Shown here piece after piece: positions 18,649 to 26,560 of a stretch of 64,000 nt of DNA. The notes beneath the pieces are model-generated. The model was not told the DNA's origin and made no database searches. It saw nothing but the letters and a program-made list of their open reading frames with translations. Origin of the DNA: an uncultured Hyphomicrobiales bacterium (GTDB lineage: Bacteria > Pseudomonadota > Alphaproteobacteria > Rhizobiales > Beijerinckiaceae); contig CAIOVE010000010.1 in NCBI GenBank assembly GCA_903861645.1, positions 1 through 64,000 of the forward strand. Direction: 5' to 3'. The position numbers were made by a program, and so were the translations under genes. Every line of letters begins with the position of its first letter. Position 1 is the stretch's first letter.

Positions 18649-19490
18649 TTCTGGGCTCCCTGACGGGTGAGGACGCGCGCGCCGACGGAGAGCGTCAGCA
18701 CGGCGAGGGTGATGAGCAACGCGCCGGTCCAGGCGAGTTGTCGCCAGTTTTCATAGGGGCTGCCGGCGAAGTTATTGATGATGACGGGCAGGTTGGCCAT
18801 TTCCTTGCCGAGATCGAGGCTGAGAAACGGGCTCGACAGGGCGGTGAACAGCAGAGGCGCCGTTTCGCCACTGGCGCGCGCGATGGCGAGCAGAACGCCC
18901 GTGACGATGCCGGCCCTCGCCGCGCTGTAGGCGACGCGCATGATCATGTACGCCCGCGGCATGCCGAGCGCGATGCTCGCCTCGCGCAATGTGTTGGGCA
19001 CCAGCAGCAGCATGTCCTCCGTCGTGCGCACGACCACGGGGATCACGATGACGGCGAGCGCCAGCGAGCCGGCGAGCGCCGAGAAGTGGCCGAGCGGCAC
19101 GACAACGGCCTCGTAGATGAACAGGCCGATGATGATGGAGGGCGCGCTCAGCAGGATGTCGTTGATGAAGCGGACGACCTTCGTCAGTTTCGCGTAGCGG
19201 CCGTATTCCGCCATGTAGGTGCCGGCGAGCATGCCGATGGGCGTGCCGATGGCGACGCCGATCGTGGTCATGATCAGCGATCCGACGATGGCGTTGAGCA
19301 GGCCGCCGCCGGTGCTTCCGGGGCCGGGCGTCACTTCGGTGAAAACCGCGATGTTCAGGCCGGCGACGCCGTTCCACAGGAGCGCGACGAGGATGAAGGC
19401 CAGCCAGGAAATGCCGAACAACGCGGCGCCCCAGCAGAGCGTCATGGCGACGGTGTTCGTGTGCCGGCGTCGGGCGTATTTCGCGTCCAT
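18645..19490 (-). CDS. pstA: Phosphate ABC transporter permease PstA
   Basis: Inner-membrane permease subunit, 281 residues, with about six hydrophobic segments. The ABC-permease EAA-type loop is [20 protein letters not shown]. It starts 3 bp after the pstC stop and overlaps pstB. The N-terminal [15 protein letters not shown] stretch is cytoplasmic. Confidence 0.97.
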   Translation of the reverse strand: MDAKYARRRHTNTVAMTLCWGAALFGISWLAFILVALLWNGVAGLNIAVFTEVTPGPGSTGGGLLNAIVGSLIMTTIGVAIGTPIGMLAGTYMAEYGRYAKLTKVVRFINDILLSAPSIIIGLFIYEAVVVPLGHFSALAGSLALAVIVIPVVVRTTEDMLLLVPNTLREASIALGMPRAYMIMRVAYSAARAGIVTGVLLAIARASGETAPLLFTALSSPFLSLDLGKEMANLPVIINNFAGSPYENWRQLAWTGALLITLAVLTLSVGARVLTRQGAQK

Positions 19491-19493
19491 GGT

Positions 19494-20495
19494 CTAGCCC
19501 CCCGTCTTGCGTTCGATGCGCATCAGCATCAGGCGGGCCGCCGAGAGCACGAGGAAGGTGATCACGAACAGCAGCAAGCCCAGCGCGACGAGCGAGGATG
19601 TGTAGAGACCGGCCGACGCCTCCTGAAATTCATTGGCGATCGAGGCGGAAATCGTCGTCGCCGGGGCCAGGATGGAGGCCGAGATGTTGTGCGAATTGCC
19701 GATCACGAAAGTGACCGCCATGGTTTCGCCGAGCGCGCGGCCCAGCGCCAGCATGACGCCGCCGACAAGACCGACGCGCGTGAAGGGAATGACGATGTTG
19801 CCGACGACTTCCCATGTGGTGCAGCCGACGCCGAAGGCGGCTTCCTTGAGCACGGGCGGCACGGTCTGGAAGACGTCGCGCGACACCGCGGTGATGAAGG
19901 GCAGGATCATGATCGCGAGAATGAGTCCCGCGGTCAGCATGCCGATGCCATAGGCCGGGCCGGCGAACAGGGCGTTGAGGAGGGGCACGTGCTCGAAGAT
20001 ATCGATCAGCGCCGGTTGCAGCGTCTCCTTCAGCAGGGGCGCGAGCACGAAGAAGCCCCAGATGCCGTAAATGATCGAAGGCACGCCGGCGAGCAGTTCG
20101 ATGGCGACGCCGAAGGGGCGGCGCAGGGCCATCGGGCAGAGTTCAGTCAGGAAGATCGCGATGCCGAGCCCAACCGGCACGGCGATCAGCATGGCGATGA
20201 TGGAGGTGACGATCGTGCCGTAAATGGGCGCCAGCGCGCCGAAGATTTCGCGGGACGGCGACCAGCGCTCGTTGACGACGAAGCCAAAGCCGAACGTCGA
20301 GAGCGCGGGCGAGGCGCCGACAATCAGCGAAACGATGATGGCGCCCAGCAGCGCCAGCACGAAGACGGCGGCGAGGAATGTCATCCAGTGAAAGGCGCGA
20401 TCGCTCATCTTGAGAAACCGCAGCGCGCTGGCCCTGTCAGGGGCGGCCTCGCTTGAACTCACGTCCGCCTCGACCGTCATGTCGGTCACGTTCAT
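19494..20495 (-). CDS. pstC: Phosphate ABC transporter permease PstC
   Basis: Inner-membrane permease partner of PstA, about 333 residues, with the characteristic periplasmic loop (ERWSPSREIFGALAPIYGTI) and permease loop ETMAVTFVIGNSHN. I chose the ATG at 20495 (MNVTDMTVEADV). GGTGGAG sits directly against it, so GTG 20489 or ATG 20480 could be the real start; an upstream GTG at 20537 would run into the pstS terminator and is unlikely. Confidence 0.95.
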   Translation of the reverse strand: MNVTDMTVEADVSSSEAAPDRASALRFLKMSDRAFHWMTFLAAVFVLALLGAIIVSLIVGASPALSTFGFGFVVNERWSPSREIFGALAPIYGTIVTSIIAMLIAVPVGLGIAIFLTELCPMALRRPFGVAIELLAGVPSIIYGIWGFFVLAPLLKETLQPALIDIFEHVPLLNALFAGPAYGIGMLTAGLILAIMILPFITAVSRDVFQTVPPVLKEAAFGVGCTTWEVVGNIVIPFTRVGLVGGVMLALGRALGETMAVTFVIGNSHNISASILAPATTISASIANEFQEASAGLYTSSLVALGLLLFVITFLVLSAARLMLMRIERKTGG

Positions 20496-20540
20496 CTCCA
20501 CCGAACCCGGCCGAACCGGAGTTCGGCGCCACGCCACATG

Positions 20541-20568
20541 AAAAGAGGGCGGAGCAAGCCCCGCCCTC
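20541..20568 (-). terminator. Intrinsic terminator between pstS and pstC
   Basis: On the minus strand GAGGGCGG, 8-nt loop, CCGCCCTC, then TTTT (20544-20541). It lies 13 bp after the pstS stop and before pstC, so most transcripts should end after pstS with some read-through into pstCAB. Confidence 0.8.
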
Positions 20569-20580
20569 TCCCTGATTAAC

Positions 20581-21600
20581 TTACTTCTTCACTTCGCCCA
20601 TGGTCTTGTCGACCAGCGCCACGACCGGCGCGGGCATCGGGATGTAATCGAGTTCCTCGGCCAGCTTGGCGCCCTTCTCAAAGCCCCACTTGAAGAACTT
20701 GACGGCTTCGCCGGCCGCCGCCTTGTCCTGCGGATCCTTGTAAACGAGGATGAAGGTCGAGGCGGTGATCGGCCACGAGGCCGCGCCGGGCTGGTCGGTG
20801 AGGATCACGTAGTAGCCGGGGGCCTTGGCCCAGTCGGCGTTCGCGGCGGCGGCCTGGAAGGCGGCGATGGTCGGCTCGACCTTCTTGCCGTCCTTGTTGA
20901 CCATGTCGGCGTAGGTCAGCTTGTTCTGCTTGGCGTAGGCGTATTCGACATAGCCAATCGAGCCCTTCGTCTGCGCGACCGAGCCGGCCACGCCTTCGTT
21001 GCCCTTCGAGCCGACGCCCGTGGGCCACTCAGGCGACTGGTTCTCGCCAACCTTGTCCTTCCAGTCGGCGGAGACCTTCGAGAGATAGTTGGTGAAGTTG
21101 AAGCTCGTGCCCGAGCCATCCGCGCGATGGACAACGACGATGTCGGCCGACGGCAGCTTGACGGAGGGGTTCAGCTTCTTGATCGCCGCGTCATCCCACT
21201 TCTTGATCTTGCCGAGGTAGATGTCGGCGAGAACCACGCCATCGAGCGACAGTTCGCCCGGCTTGACGCCCTCGAGATTCACCACCGGGACGATGCCGCC
21301 CATGATGAAGGGAAATTGCAGCAGGCCGTTCTTTTCCAGATCCTCGGCCTTCAGGGGCGCGTCGGTGGCGCCGAAGGTCACGGTCTTGGCAAGGATCTGC
21401 TTGATGCCGCCGCCGGAACCGATCGACTGGTAGTTGAGACCGTTGTTGGTCTCCTTCTTGTAGGCTTCCGACCACTTCGAGAGGATCGGGAACGCGAAGG
21501 TCGAGCCGGCGCCGGTGATGTCGGCGGCGAACGCGCTGGCGCTCGCAAGGCCCACGCCAGCGGCCAGCACGGCCGCGCGCATGGAGGAGGAAATGTTCAT
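20581..21600 (-). CDS. pstS: Phosphate-binding periplasmic protein PstS
   Basis: High-affinity phosphate receptor of the Pst importer. The ATG at 21600 follows GAGG with six-base spacing and gives a clean signal peptide ([26 protein letters not shown], cut near AFA-A). Mature motifs: [26 protein letters not shown], the phosphate-contact region [15 protein letters not shown], and SKGNEGVAG. 339 residues. It is preceded by a three-repeat Pho box and followed by a terminator, consistent with the need for excess binding protein. Confidence 0.97.
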   Translation of the reverse strand: MNISSSMRAAVLAAGVGLASASAFAADITGAGSTFAFPILSKWSEAYKKETNNGLNYQSIGSGGGIKQILAKTVTFGATDAPLKAEDLEKNGLLQFPFIMGGIVPVVNLEGVKPGELSLDGVVLADIYLGKIKKWDDAAIKKLNPSVKLPSADIVVVHRADGSGTSFNFTNYLSKVSADWKDKVGENQSPEWPTGVGSKGNEGVAGSVAQTKGSIGYVEYAYAKQNKLTYADMVNKDGKKVEPTIAAFQAAAANADWAKAPGYYVILTDQPGAASWPITASTFILVYKDPQDKAAAGEAVKFFKWGFEKGAKLAEELDYIPMPAPVVALVDKTMGEVKK

Positions 21601-21713
21601 CTGACGCCTCATTGGTTGTTGATCGAGAGCCACGGGCTTCGATTGCGATGAGGTTTCCAACACGAGGTCACCTCGACCACGAGGAGGTCATACGCCCCTT
21701 CAATCCGTATTTA

Positions 21714-21742
21714 ATGACATATTCATGACGGTTGCGTGACTA
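21714..21742 (-). promoter_or_regulatory. Pho box (three half-sites) upstream of pstS
   Basis: On the minus strand TAGTCAC-gcaa-CCGTCAT-gaat-ATGTCAT: three heptamers at exact 11-bp spacing matching the PhoB repeat CTGTCAT. The first heptamer begins with the TAG stop codon of phoR. It sits about 115 bp before the pstS ATG in an AT-rich patch. Confidence 0.8.
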
Positions 21743-22843
21743 TATAAGACACTGAAATATATTATATTTCCCGGTGGCTGTCGCGGGGCCCGCGGGCATC
21801 GTCACCTTGAATGTGGCGCCGTCGCCCGGAATGCTCTGGATCGACAGGCGGCCGCGATGCCGCGCGACGATGTGCTTGACGATGGCCAGACCCAGTCCCG
21901 TGCCGCCCTTCGCCCGGCTGGCGCCCGCGTCGACGCGGTAGAATCTCTCGGTCAGGCGCGGCAAGTGTTCGGGCGAAATGCCCGGCCCGTGATCGCGCAC
22001 GCTGAAGCAGGTTTCGCGGCCATCGCTTGAAAGCTTGATGTTGACGGTCGAGGGCTGGCCGTCCTCGCGCGCCCCGTATTTGATCGCGTTCTCGATGAGG
22101 TTTTCCGCCACGCGCACGAGTTCATCGCGTTCGCCGAGCACGACGACCTCGCCCGGCGTGGCGACATCGAGCGAGACGTTGTTCTCGCGCGCCATGGGCG
22201 ACAGTGTGTCAACGACATGGCCGATGACGGCGGTCAGGTTCACGGGTTCGCTCGGGCGCAGATGCTCGTTCTGCTCAATGCGCGAAAGCGACAGGAGATC
22301 CTCGATCAGGCGTGACATCCGACGCGCCTGATCGCGCATGATCGAAAGAAACCTGGCGCGGGCGAGCGGGTCGTCGCGCGCGGCGCCTTGCAGGGTTTCG
22401 ATGAACCCCAGCACGGACGCCAGCGGCGTGCGCAATTCATGGCTGGCGTTGGCGATGAAGTCGACGCGCATGCGCTCCAGCCGCCGCGCCTCGGTGAGAT
22501 CGCGCAGGGTCAGCACCGCGAGCCGTCCATCGCGTTCATCGTCGATCGGCAGGGGGCCGACCGCGACCTCGAAGACGCGTTCGACGGGGGCGCGCTCGCG
22601 CCACGTCGTCGTTTCGGCGGGGCCGCCGCCGAGCACGCGGCCCAGCGCGTCGAGTATGTCGGGCGAGCGCAGGGAAAGGGCGAGCAACTCGCCGGCGCGC
22701 AGGCCCGGCACGATGGCGCGCATGGGGGCGTTGGCGGCCGCCAGTCGCGTGTCCTTGCCGATGATGGCGACGGGATCGCGCAGCGCCTCGATCAGCGCCG
22801 CGGCGGTGGCCGGATCGTATTCAGGTCGCGATGAGTCCTGCAT
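21740..22843 (-). CDS. phoR: Phosphate regulon sensor histidine kinase PhoR
   Basis: Sensor kinase that phosphorylates PhoB under phosphate starvation. A PAS-like domain (about residues 15-120, PVAIIGKDTRLAAANAPM) precedes the H-box ANASHELRTPL (H135 from this start), the N-box ENLIENAIKYG, G1 VRDHGPGIS and G2 GGTGLGLAIVKHI. 367 residues from ATG 22843, which has GGGGG nine bases upstream; GTG 22918 and ATG 22852 are alternatives. No transmembrane segment is visible from any start, which is unusual for PhoR. The stop is part of the pstS Pho box. Confidence 0.92.
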   Translation of the reverse strand: MQDSSRPEYDPATAAALIEALRDPVAIIGKDTRLAAANAPMRAIVPGLRAGELLALSLRSPDILDALGRVLGGGPAETTTWRERAPVERVFEVAVGPLPIDDERDGRLAVLTLRDLTEARRLERMRVDFIANASHELRTPLASVLGFIETLQGAARDDPLARARFLSIMRDQARRMSRLIEDLLSLSRIEQNEHLRPSEPVNLTAVIGHVVDTLSPMARENNVSLDVATPGEVVVLGERDELVRVAENLIENAIKYGAREDGQPSTVNIKLSSDGRETCFSVRDHGPGISPEHLPRLTERFYRVDAGASRAKGGTGLGLAIVKHIVARHRGRLSIQSIPGDGATFKVTMPAGPATATGKYNIFQCLI

Positions 22844-22907
22844 GTGCTTCATCCCCCGATCGACGCGGGCAACGCATCTTGATTCGCGACAATGTCCCGT
22901 GCGTTCA

Positions 22908-22925
22908 ATGTCACCCAAGTGTAAC
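22908..22925 (+). promoter_or_regulatory. Candidate Pho box between phoR and ppk2
   Basis: ATGTCAC-ccaa-GTGTAAC, two heptamers with the Pho-box 7-4-7 layout, on the plus strand 22 bp before the ATG of ppk2 at 22948. The distance is short for activating a leadered transcript from that ATG, so it is a candidate only. Confidence 0.4.
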
Positions 22926-22947
22926 AGTTCAGCGACGAGAGGGCCCC

Positions 22948-23811
22948 ATGGTCGACAGGGAACGCGAAGCTTTCCATATTGGCATGGACAAGTTGCCGGA
23001 CTGGATCAAGGACGGGGCGCTCGCCTCCGGTGGTTTTCCCTATGACGCCAAGCTGTCGTCCAGGCAATACGAGCGCGAGCTGCGCGACCTCCAGATCGAG
23101 CTGGTCAAGCTGCTCAACTGGGTCAAGGCCGAGGGCGAGCGGGTCGTGATCGTGTTCGAGGGGCGGGACGCCGCCGGCAAGGGCGGCGCGATCCAGCGCC
23201 TGACGGCCCATCTCAATCCCCGCTCCGCGCGGGTCGTCGCGCTGCCAAAGCCCACCTCGCGGGAGGCCGGCCAGTGGTATTTCCAGCGTTATGTCGCGGA
23301 AATGCCAACCCGGGGGGAAATCGCGATCTTCGACCGCTCCTGGTACAACCGCGCGGGCGTCGAGCGCGTCTTCGGCTTCTGCACGCCGGCGCAATCCAAT
23401 CATTTCATCGACGAGGCGCCGGGCTTCGAGGCGATGCTGGCCCGCGATGGCGTGCGCATCTTCAAATTCTTCCTGACCATCGGGAAGGAGATGCAGATGC
23501 TGCGTCTTCACAAGCGCTGGTACGATCCGCTGCATCGCTGGAAGGTCTCGGAAATCGACGAAAAGGCCATCGAGAAATGGTCCGACTATTCCGTCGCCTT
23601 CGACCGTATGTTGCGCAAGACCGACACGAAGGAGGGGCCGTGGACGGTCATTCGCGCCAATGACAAGCGTCGGGCGCGGCTGGAATGCATTCGCCATTTG
23701 CTTGAGGCCTTGCCCTACAAGCACAAGGACATGGCGACGGTCGGCAAGCCCGATCGCAAGATCGCGCTTTCAGCCGCGCGCTTTCTGGATGAGGGCGGCG
23801 AGCGGCCCTGA
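22948..23811 (+). CDS. ppk2: Polyphosphate kinase 2
   Basis: PPK2-family enzyme that transfers phosphate between polyphosphate and nucleotides. 287 residues, a single-domain member. Walker A FEGRDAAGKGG (about 70-80), Walker B-like IAIFDRSWYNRAGVERV, and the lid region QMLRLHKRWYDPLHRWK. ATG 22948 has GAGAGGG four bases upstream; a second ATG at 22984 (MDKLPDWIKDG) matches the start of many relatives. Divergent from phoR, so it may belong to the phosphate response. Its TGA abuts the converging neighbour's stop with no gap. Confidence 0.93.
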   Translation: MVDREREAFHIGMDKLPDWIKDGALASGGFPYDAKLSSRQYERELRDLQIELVKLLNWVKAEGERVVIVFEGRDAAGKGGAIQRLTAHLNPRSARVVALPKPTSREAGQWYFQRYVAEMPTRGEIAIFDRSWYNRAGVERVFGFCTPAQSNHFIDEAPGFEAMLARDGVRIFKFFLTIGKEMQMLRLHKRWYDPLHRWKVSEIDEKAIEKWSDYSVAFDRMLRKTDTKEGPWTVIRANDKRRARLECIRHLLEALPYKHKDMATVGKPDRKIALSAARFLDEGGERP

Positions 23812-24846
23812 TCAGGGCGCGTCGGCGTCCGTCTTGTCCATGTCGGCGCGCAGCGAGGCCCATCGCCGCATGATCTCGTGAGCGCCCAGCAGCGCCATCG
23901 CGAGCACGAAGGGGATGAGATAATAGATCGCGCGGAACATCAGCAGCGAGGCGATCATGGATTCCGGGCTGCTGGCGGGCACGGATTTCAGCATGGTCAT
24001 CTCGAACGCGCCGATGCCGCCGGGCGCGTTCGAGGCGATGCCCAGCAGGCAGGCGAAGGCATAGGTCGCTGCGAAATCGACGAAGCTCATCGCGAGGCCG
24101 CGCGGCAAAAGGGCGAAGAGCGTCGCGGCCGCGGCGCAGAGGTCGATGACGCCGAGCGCGAGCTGTCCCGCCGTCACCCAGAAGCCCGGCAGCTCCAGCG
24201 TCATGCCGCTGACACGCATGTGGCGGCGCTTGCGCGACACCCAGACGAGCCAGCCAACAATCGCGGCCACGATGCCCGCGCCGATGACCACGTTGACCCA
24301 GATTTTCAGGTGATTGATGTCGGCGACGCCCGTGGGATCGACCATCAGGGCGACGCCGACGACCAGCGCCATGCCGAGCCAGAAGGTTATGCCCGCGATG
24401 ATCGTCAGGCTGGCGACCTTGCCGGCGGTCAATCCCGACTGGGAATAGATCCAGTAGCGCACCGTGCCCGCGGTGATCAGCGGAAAGCCGAGCGTGAACG
24501 AGATCGCATAGCTGGTGAAGGAGGCGAGCGCCGTCTGGCCATAGGGCACCTTGAGCGACAGTTGGCGCAGCGCGAGGGCGTCATAGCCCGTCAGCGCGAC
24601 ATAGGAGATCGTGGTGAACAGGCCGGCCAGCGCGACCTGGTCCCAGCCCGTCGCCTCCAGCGCGACGCGCAGATCCCACCAGCGCACCGTCGCGAAGGTG
24701 TGAAACAACACGACGACCGACAGGGCGAGGATCGACAGGCTGAAGCCGGTCGCGACCAGATGAATCGTGCGCTTGCGGCGGGCGATGGCGCTGGCCAGTC
24801 GCTCGGGCGCGCTCTCGATGAAGGTTTCGGGTTTCTGCGTTTCCAT
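23812..24846 (-). CDS. Membrane protein of the lysylphosphatidylglycerol-synthase TM family (UPF0104)
   Basis: 344-residue polytopic protein with about eight hydrophobic segments. It matches the flippase-like TM region found at the N-terminus of MprF: FTSYAISFTLGFPLITAGTVRYW, and FACLLGIASNAPGGIGAFEMTML near the C-terminus. It lacks the soluble lysyl-transferase domain, so lipid aminoacylation is not expected; lipid translocation is inference. It converges on ppk2, the two stops lying back to back (TGATCA). Confidence 0.85.
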   Translation of the reverse strand: METQKPETFIESAPERLASAIARRKRTIHLVATGFSLSILALSVVVLFHTFATVRWWDLRVALEATGWDQVALAGLFTTISYVALTGYDALALRQLSLKVPYGQTALASFTSYAISFTLGFPLITAGTVRYWIYSQSGLTAGKVASLTIIAGITFWLGMALVVGVALMVDPTGVADINHLKIWVNVVIGAGIVAAIVGWLVWVSRKRRHMRVSGMTLELPGFWVTAGQLALGVIDLCAAAATLFALLPRGLAMSFVDFAATYAFACLLGIASNAPGGIGAFEMTMLKSVPASSPESMIASLLMFRAIYYLIPFVLAMALLGAHEIMRRWASLRADMDKTDADAP

Positions 24847-24932
24847 GGTCCGTCCGGTCGAGGCGCGGGCGGCCCACCGCGAAACGCGTTATGAAGATGG
24901 CGGCGCGGCCTTGCAAGGGCGGACGGCGGATG

Positions 24933-26366
24933 TCAGCGCAGGCAACTCAGCGTGGTCAGGGATTTCGTCGCGCGCGCGGCGATGTCGGCGGTGGCGGGCG
25001 CCTCCATTTTCGGCCCCGCCGGCAGGATCGCCGGCGCGATGAAAGCCGACAGGGCGGTCGTGGAAATCAGCGGCCAGGCCGATTGCGGCGTTATCCCCGC
25101 GACGCGCGTGGGGGCCATGCGCTGGCCGATGAGCCCCGCCAGCGCGCCATGACGGTCGAACACGACCCCGCCGGGACCGGTCTCGTCAACTGGCGCCAAA
25201 ACGCGCGCGCCGCCACCGAGCAAGGCGCCCGGCGCCAAGGCGACGCCTGTCGCGCGCGTAGCGTTGGCCGTGATGAAAAAGGCCAGCACGTCTCCCTCCG
25301 TCGCGCCGCTGGCGGTCGCGGCAAGCGCGTCGCCGCCCATGCCCGCGACCTCGAACAGGGCGAGGCCGGTCTTGTCGTCGCGCTTCGCCAACCGCGCGGG
25401 CTTGCCGCCAATCGACGGTTCGTCGCAGGCGCCGATCGATGTCAGCGCCCGGTCGCCGCCGATGTTCACCGCCGTCGCGACCACGGCCGCGCGTCGGACG
25501 GGTGGCGGCGGCGTGGGCGTGGCCGCCACCGATGGGGCGCCGCCGCCGGGGGTCACGGGCGCCGCCGCCGCGACAGCCGCCGCGGGTTTCGCGCCGGGGA
25601 AGGGATCGAAGACATTGGCGACCGCGATGGCGATCGCCTCCATGTTCTTCGCGCCGACGGGATAGACAATGGTGAATCCGCGCAATACGGGGCCCGTCGC
25701 GCCCGATCCGCGCGCGACGCGCGTATAATAGGCGTTGCCGCCGGCCTCGCCGCTGACGACAAAGAAATCTGGCCGCGAGAACTTGTAGGTCACGCGCCGC
25801 GTCGGCGTTGAATCCTTCAACTTGTCGAACCGCGCATTGAGATCGCCGTCGGCCTCGCTCGTCCGCGTTGTTTCGAGGCTCGCGGGGCCGTTCGCCGCGG
25901 TCCAGCGCGAGCCCGTGCGCGTGTCGGCGCGCTTGGTCAGGATTTTCATCGGCACGGCGAGGGCGACGCCCGAGCGCGCGTCGCGAACGGCGGTGAAACC
26001 AGCCGCCGTCCTGGCGCTCGCGGCCATCGCGACCAACGCGGCGCGCGCTTTCTCGTCGAGCGCGCCATCGGGGGGCAGATTGGCGCGCCTGGCGTAGGCG
26101 ACGATCGCCGCGCGGGTGGCGCGGCCAAAGCCGCCATCGACGACGCCCTTGTAGTCGCCGGTCCAGATCAGGGACTCCTGAATGGCGCGTCGATCGGCCT
26201 CTGGCAGGGCGTCGAAGGCGCGCTTGGCGATATCGTAGGCGGGGTCCGGCGCGGCGGACGTTGGCGGCGAACCCGCTTTCGCCGGAGGCGTCTGAGCGCG
26301 CGTTGGCGCGACGGCAAGCATGGCCGCGCAGGCGACACAACCCATCAAGGCCGGATTCAAGCGCAT
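24933..26366 (-). CDS. Secreted peptidoglycan-binding protein with trypsin-like pseudo-protease domain
   Basis: 477 residues. Signal peptide MRLNPALMGCVACAAMLAVAPTRA. A PG-binding-1-like domain covers about residues 45-110 (WTGDYKGVVDGGFGRATRAAIVAY). A middle domain follows, then a Pro/Ala-rich linker (about 275-310). The C-terminal 160 residues look like a trypsin-fold protease (ALFEVAGMGGDAL, VVFDRHGALAGLIG), but where GxSGG is expected the sequence reads TGPGG, so the catalytic Ser appears lost. It is divergent from the alpha-2-macroglobulin gene; a structural or inhibitor-related role is speculation. Confidence 0.7.
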   Translation of the reverse strand: MRLNPALMGCVACAAMLAVAPTRAQTPPAKAGSPPTSAAPDPAYDIAKRAFDALPEADRRAIQESLIWTGDYKGVVDGGFGRATRAAIVAYARRANLPPDGALDEKARAALVAMAASARTAAGFTAVRDARSGVALAVPMKILTKRADTRTGSRWTAANGPASLETTRTSEADGDLNARFDKLKDSTPTRRVTYKFSRPDFFVVSGEAGGNAYYTRVARGSGATGPVLRGFTIVYPVGAKNMEAIAIAVANVFDPFPGAKPAAAVAAAAPVTPGGGAPSVAATPTPPPPVRRAAVVATAVNIGGDRALTSIGACDEPSIGGKPARLAKRDDKTGLALFEVAGMGGDALAATASGATEGDVLAFFITANATRATGVALAPGALLGGGARVLAPVDETGPGGVVFDRHGALAGLIGQRMAPTRVAGITPQSAWPLISTTALSAFIAPAILPAGPKMEAPATADIAARATKSLTTLSCLR

Positions 26367-26560
26367 GTCATCCTCCCGCGAGGCGAGCCCGAACAGATTA
26401 CCCGTTCGGGTCTCACAATAGGCGCGGCATATTGACCGCCATGTGCGTTGTCACACATTAGCCGCGAAATCGGCATGTTCTCAATAGCGCGACTTCGTGC
26501 CAAGCTTGTCGCGCCGCGATGTCACGGTCCACGCCGTCGCCGCGCCAGGAGGAACGCCCC

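Noticed and set aside
18738-20456. 572-residue plus-strand open frame across pstA and pstC
   Set aside because: Very rich in Asp, His, Arg and Gln, as expected for the reverse of membrane-protein codons; it covers two certain pst genes.
23809-23814. Back-to-back stops TGATCA (ppk2) and CTAG (yebC/ybgC) as special signals
   Set aside because: They are simply tightly packed convergent gene ends; no hairpin or repeat supports another role.
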